Shown here: positions 4,282-6,254 of the stretch, in pieces
How positions within the stretch are numbered: position 1 is the stretch's first letter
Layout: every line of letters begins with the position of its first letter
Assembly: GCA_021823365.1 (NCBI GenBank)
Contig: JAKAOD010000196.1
Span: 1-6,254 of the forward strand
Reading direction: 5' to 3'
Source of the DNA: Actinomycetes bacterium
Lineage (GTDB): Bacteria; Actinomycetota; Acidimicrobiia; Acidimicrobiales; Bog-793
DNA length: 6,254 nt
The notes under the pieces: model-generated
What the model saw: only the letters and a program-made list of their open reading frames with translations
Database searches by the model: none
What the model was told of the DNA's origin: nothing
Made by a program: the position numbers and the translations under genes

Positions 4282-6254
4282 ATGAGTTGGCGCAGGTTCG
4301 CGCGCCCGAGCGCCGACGCCTGGTGCGTGGCCGCGCTCGTCGTCGTCCCTCTGATCATCTATCTCCCGCCGGCGCTCGCCGGCCGGCCCGTGATGCCGGG
4401 CGACGACCTCGTGCAGAACTACCCCCTTCGCGTCCTCGCCGGTGAGTGGCTCCGCGCCGGGCTCCTCCCGGCGTGGAACCCGTACATGTGGAGCGGCACG
4501 CCCCTCCTCGCCGGGTGGAACGCCGGTGCGCTCTTCCCCGGCACCTGGCTCTTCGCCGTTCTCCCGGGTGTCGCGGCGTGGACGGCGAACCTTGTGCTCA
4601 CCTACGCGATCGGCGGCACCGGCGCCCAGCTGTACCTCCGCCGCCTCGGCTGCCGCCCGCTCGCGGCGTTCCTTGGCGCGCTCGTGCTCACCTACACCGG
4701 GTTCATGAGCGGCCAGGTCGTCCACCTCGGCCTCGTCGAGGGGGCCGCGCTCGTGCCGTGGATGCTCGTCGCCCTCGACGTGCTCGCGACTCGTCGCTCG
4801 GCTGGACGCCGCGTCGACCTGCGGCGGGCCGCCGGCGGCGCAGCGCTGCTCGGGCTGGCCGGAGGGCTGTGCGTGCTCGCCGGCGACCCGCGGGCAGTGA
4901 CGAGCGCCGCAGTGCTCTTGGCGATCCAGCTGCTCGCGAGCGTGTGGCAGCGTGATTCCGCCCGGGCCAGCGTCCTTCTCGGCGCGGGAGCCGGCGCCGC
5001 GCTCGCCGCCGCCTTGTGCGCCGGCCAGTGGCTCCAGGGTCTGAGCTTCCTCCACGGCTCCCAGCGCGGCATCAGCGCCTACGGCTGGTACGTCGCGGGC
5101 TCGCTCCCGCCTGGCCAGCTCGCCGGCCAGCTCCTGCTGCCATTTTCCCTCGGGACGAACGGGAACCTCGGCCAGCCGATCTACCAGGCGAGCTACAACC
5201 TTCCCGAGGTCACGATCGGGGCCGGCCTCGTCGCGCTCGTCGCCGCTCTCGCCCTCCTGCCCGAGGCGCTCACCGCCGCGTGGCAGCGGCTCCACCGCCT
5301 GCTCCGGCGGCCGGCCGGCGGCGCCGGGGAAGCGACGGTCGCCGGGACGCGACCATCCGCCGTGGGCGGCGCTCGACGTCCGCTCGGTCGGTGGTACGTG
5401 ACGCTCGTCGTCGGCATCCTGCTCACCCTCGGCGGGCACACCCCGGCGGGTCGCCTCCTCGCGCGCGTGCCCCTCTTCGGCGGCGAGCGACTGCAGAACC
5501 GCAACGCCGAGATCGTCGACCTCGCGCTCGCCGTGCTGCTTGCGTTCTTCCTGGACGACCTCCTCGGCGCCCGGGCTCGCCACGCCGCAGGCCGGGCGCC
5601 GGCGCCGCTCCGGACGCCCTGGCGCCGGGCGCTCGCCACGCTGCCCCCCGTCGCCGTCGTCGGCGCCGTCGCCTGGGACCTCCTCGCGCCCGCCTCCCTC
5701 GACCGCGCGCTCTCGGCCGGCCGGCCCGAGTCGCCCGCCCTCGTCAGCGGGCTCACCCCGTACCTCGGCGTGAGCCTCGCCCTCGCGCTCGTGGTGGTGG
5801 CGGCCGTGCACCTCCCGAGGTGGGGCCCGCTGACCCGGCGGGCCGCCTTCGTCGCTCTCGCCCTCGCCGACGTCGGGACCTACCTCGCCAACGCGCCGTA
5901 TGCGACGGCACCTCCAGGCACCCTCGCGCCGCGAACCGCCGAGGGCACCGAGCTGGCGCGCCTCGACGGGACGGGCGGTCGCTTCGCGATCTTCAACCCC
6001 GACTACGCGTTCTCGAGCTCGGCGGTGACCTCGGCCACCCGGCTGCTCGGCGTCGTCGACCTCAACCTCCTCCGGCACCTTCCAAGCGTCCAGGGCTACG
6101 GCTCGATCGTCGGCGACATCTACGCCGAGGCGACGGCGACCCACGCGGTCGAGCAGATCGCCCTCAACGACCTGAAGGGCGCCACGTCAGGGGTGCTCGA
6201 CCTGCGAACGCTCGTCACGTTGCCGAGCTACGCCAGCGGCGCCCTCGGATCGGA
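4282..6254 (+). CDS. YfhO-family polytopic membrane protein, 3' end beyond the window
   Basis: The frame is open without a stop for 657 codons to the window end. After a first membrane segment (~14-32) comes a family-like extracytoplasmic loop: PGDDLVQNYPLR (39-49), then PAWNPYMWSGTPLLAGWNAGALFP (63-86), matching the YfhO pattern of an acidic pair, a P-x-W-N-P and a G-x-P motif. About a dozen further hydrophobic segments follow to ~535, with a conserved-looking loop RGISAYGWYVAGSLPP (269-284) and VPLFGGERLQNRNAEIVDL (396-414). From ~540 it becomes a soluble, presumably extracytoplasmic region, including the HLPSVQGYGSIVGDIYAE stretch (599-616) typical of the family's GYxS segment. YfhO of Bacillus takes part in lipoteichoic acid glycosylation; a role here in envelope sugar transfer is inferred. 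The start ATG is chosen for the -10-like TAGCTT 7 bases upstream and the position of the first membrane segment; an in-frame TTG at 4273 is less likely. Confidence 0.88.
   Translation, partial: MSWRRFARPSADAWCVAALVVVPLIIYLPPALAGRPVMPGDDLVQNYPLRVLAGEWLRAGLLPAWNPYMWSGTPLLAGWNAGALFPGTWLFAVLPGVAAWTANLVLTYAIGGTGAQLYLRRLGCRPLAAFLGALVLTYTGFMSGQVVHLGLVEGAALVPWMLVALDVLATRRSAGRRVDLRRAAGGAALLGLAGGLCVLAGDPRAVTSAAVLLAIQLLASVWQRDSARASVLLGAGAGAALAAALCAGQWLQGLSFLHGSQRGISAYGWYVAGSLPPGQLAGQLLLPFSLGTNGNLGQPIYQASYNLPEVTIGAGLVALVAALALLPEALTAAWQRLHRLLRRPAGGAGEATVAGTRPSAVGGARRPLGRWYVTLVVGILLTLGGHTPAGRLLARVPLFGGERLQNRNAEIVDLALAVLLAFFLDDLLGARARHAAGRAPAPLRTPWRRALATLPPVAVVGAVAWDLLAPASLDRALSAGRPESPALVSGLTPYLGVSLALALVVVAAVHLPRWGPLTRRAAFVALALADVGTYLANAPYATAPPGTLAPRTAEGTELARLDGTGGRFAIFNPDYAFSSSAVTSATRLLGVVDLNLLRHLPSVQGYGSIVGDIYAEATATHAVEQIALNDLKGATSGVLDLRTLVTLPSYASGALGS

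Noticed and set aside
4093..6144. About 680 codons of open frame upstream of the peroxiredoxin start, antisense to the YfhO-like gene
   Set aside because: The translation is a run of Glu/Arg/Gly/Ala with no domain, the peroxiredoxin has its own strong ribosome site and promoter, and the opposite strand encodes a recognisable membrane protein. It follows from stop codons being rare in a frame antisense to GC-rich codons.
1..6254. Search for RNA genes, CRISPR repeats, transposase genes, attachment sites or a defence-type gene cluster
   Set aside because: No repeat-spacer pattern, cloverleaf-like segment, terminal inverted repeats with a transposase, or nuclease/toxin-like protein was seen; all long coding regions are explained by the five genes listed.

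Overview
The window is very GC-rich bacterial DNA. Nearly every codon ends in G or C, and there are no tRNA or rRNA genes, insertion sequences or CRISPR arrays. Codon use, the actinobacterial flavour of the Rel protein, and what look like leaderless starts all point to a high-GC actinobacterium. An Acidimicrobiia-like lineage is my best guess, but it is an inference from protein style only. I see no sign of horizontal transfer; the content reads as ordinary chromosomal housekeeping and envelope genes.

Layout. (1) 8-1303, minus: a bifunctional (p)ppGpp synthetase/hydrolase (Rel/SpoT family), complete for the hydrolase and synthetase domains but lacking the C-terminal regulatory half. It is interrupted at the window edge by a perfect 19-base palindrome that itself creates the stop codon. 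(2) 1304-1375: a 72-base divergent intergenic region. (3) 1376-1996, plus: a small membrane-anchored protein of unknown function. (4) 1876-3321, minus: a polytopic membrane protein resembling GT87/DUF2029-type GT-C glycosyltransferases, whose 3' end overlaps gene 3 tail-to-tail by 121 bases. (5) 3322-3456: a spacer with two strong hairpins. (6) 3457-4092, minus: a complete 1-Cys peroxiredoxin of the Prx6 type. (7) 4093-4281: a divergent regulatory region with a sigma-A-like promoter and inverted repeats on the peroxiredoxin side. (8) 4282-6254, plus: a YfhO-family polytopic membrane protein that runs off the right edge.

How the genes fit together. There is no obvious single pathway. Rel controls the stringent response and the peroxiredoxin removes peroxides in the cytoplasm. 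The GT87-like and YfhO-like proteins probably act in transfer of lipid-linked sugars to the cell envelope. Four of the five genes have a TANNNT hexamer 5-8 bases before the start codon and little or no Shine-Dalgarno sequence, which suggests leaderless mRNAs. The peroxiredoxin is the exception, with a clear GAGGAG ribosome binding site and a conventional promoter.

No convincing new biological system is visible. The points most worth a second look are the palindrome that truncates rel, the 121-base antisense overlap, the leaderless start pattern, the operator-like repeats at the peroxiredoxin promoter, and the uncharacterised protein next to rel.
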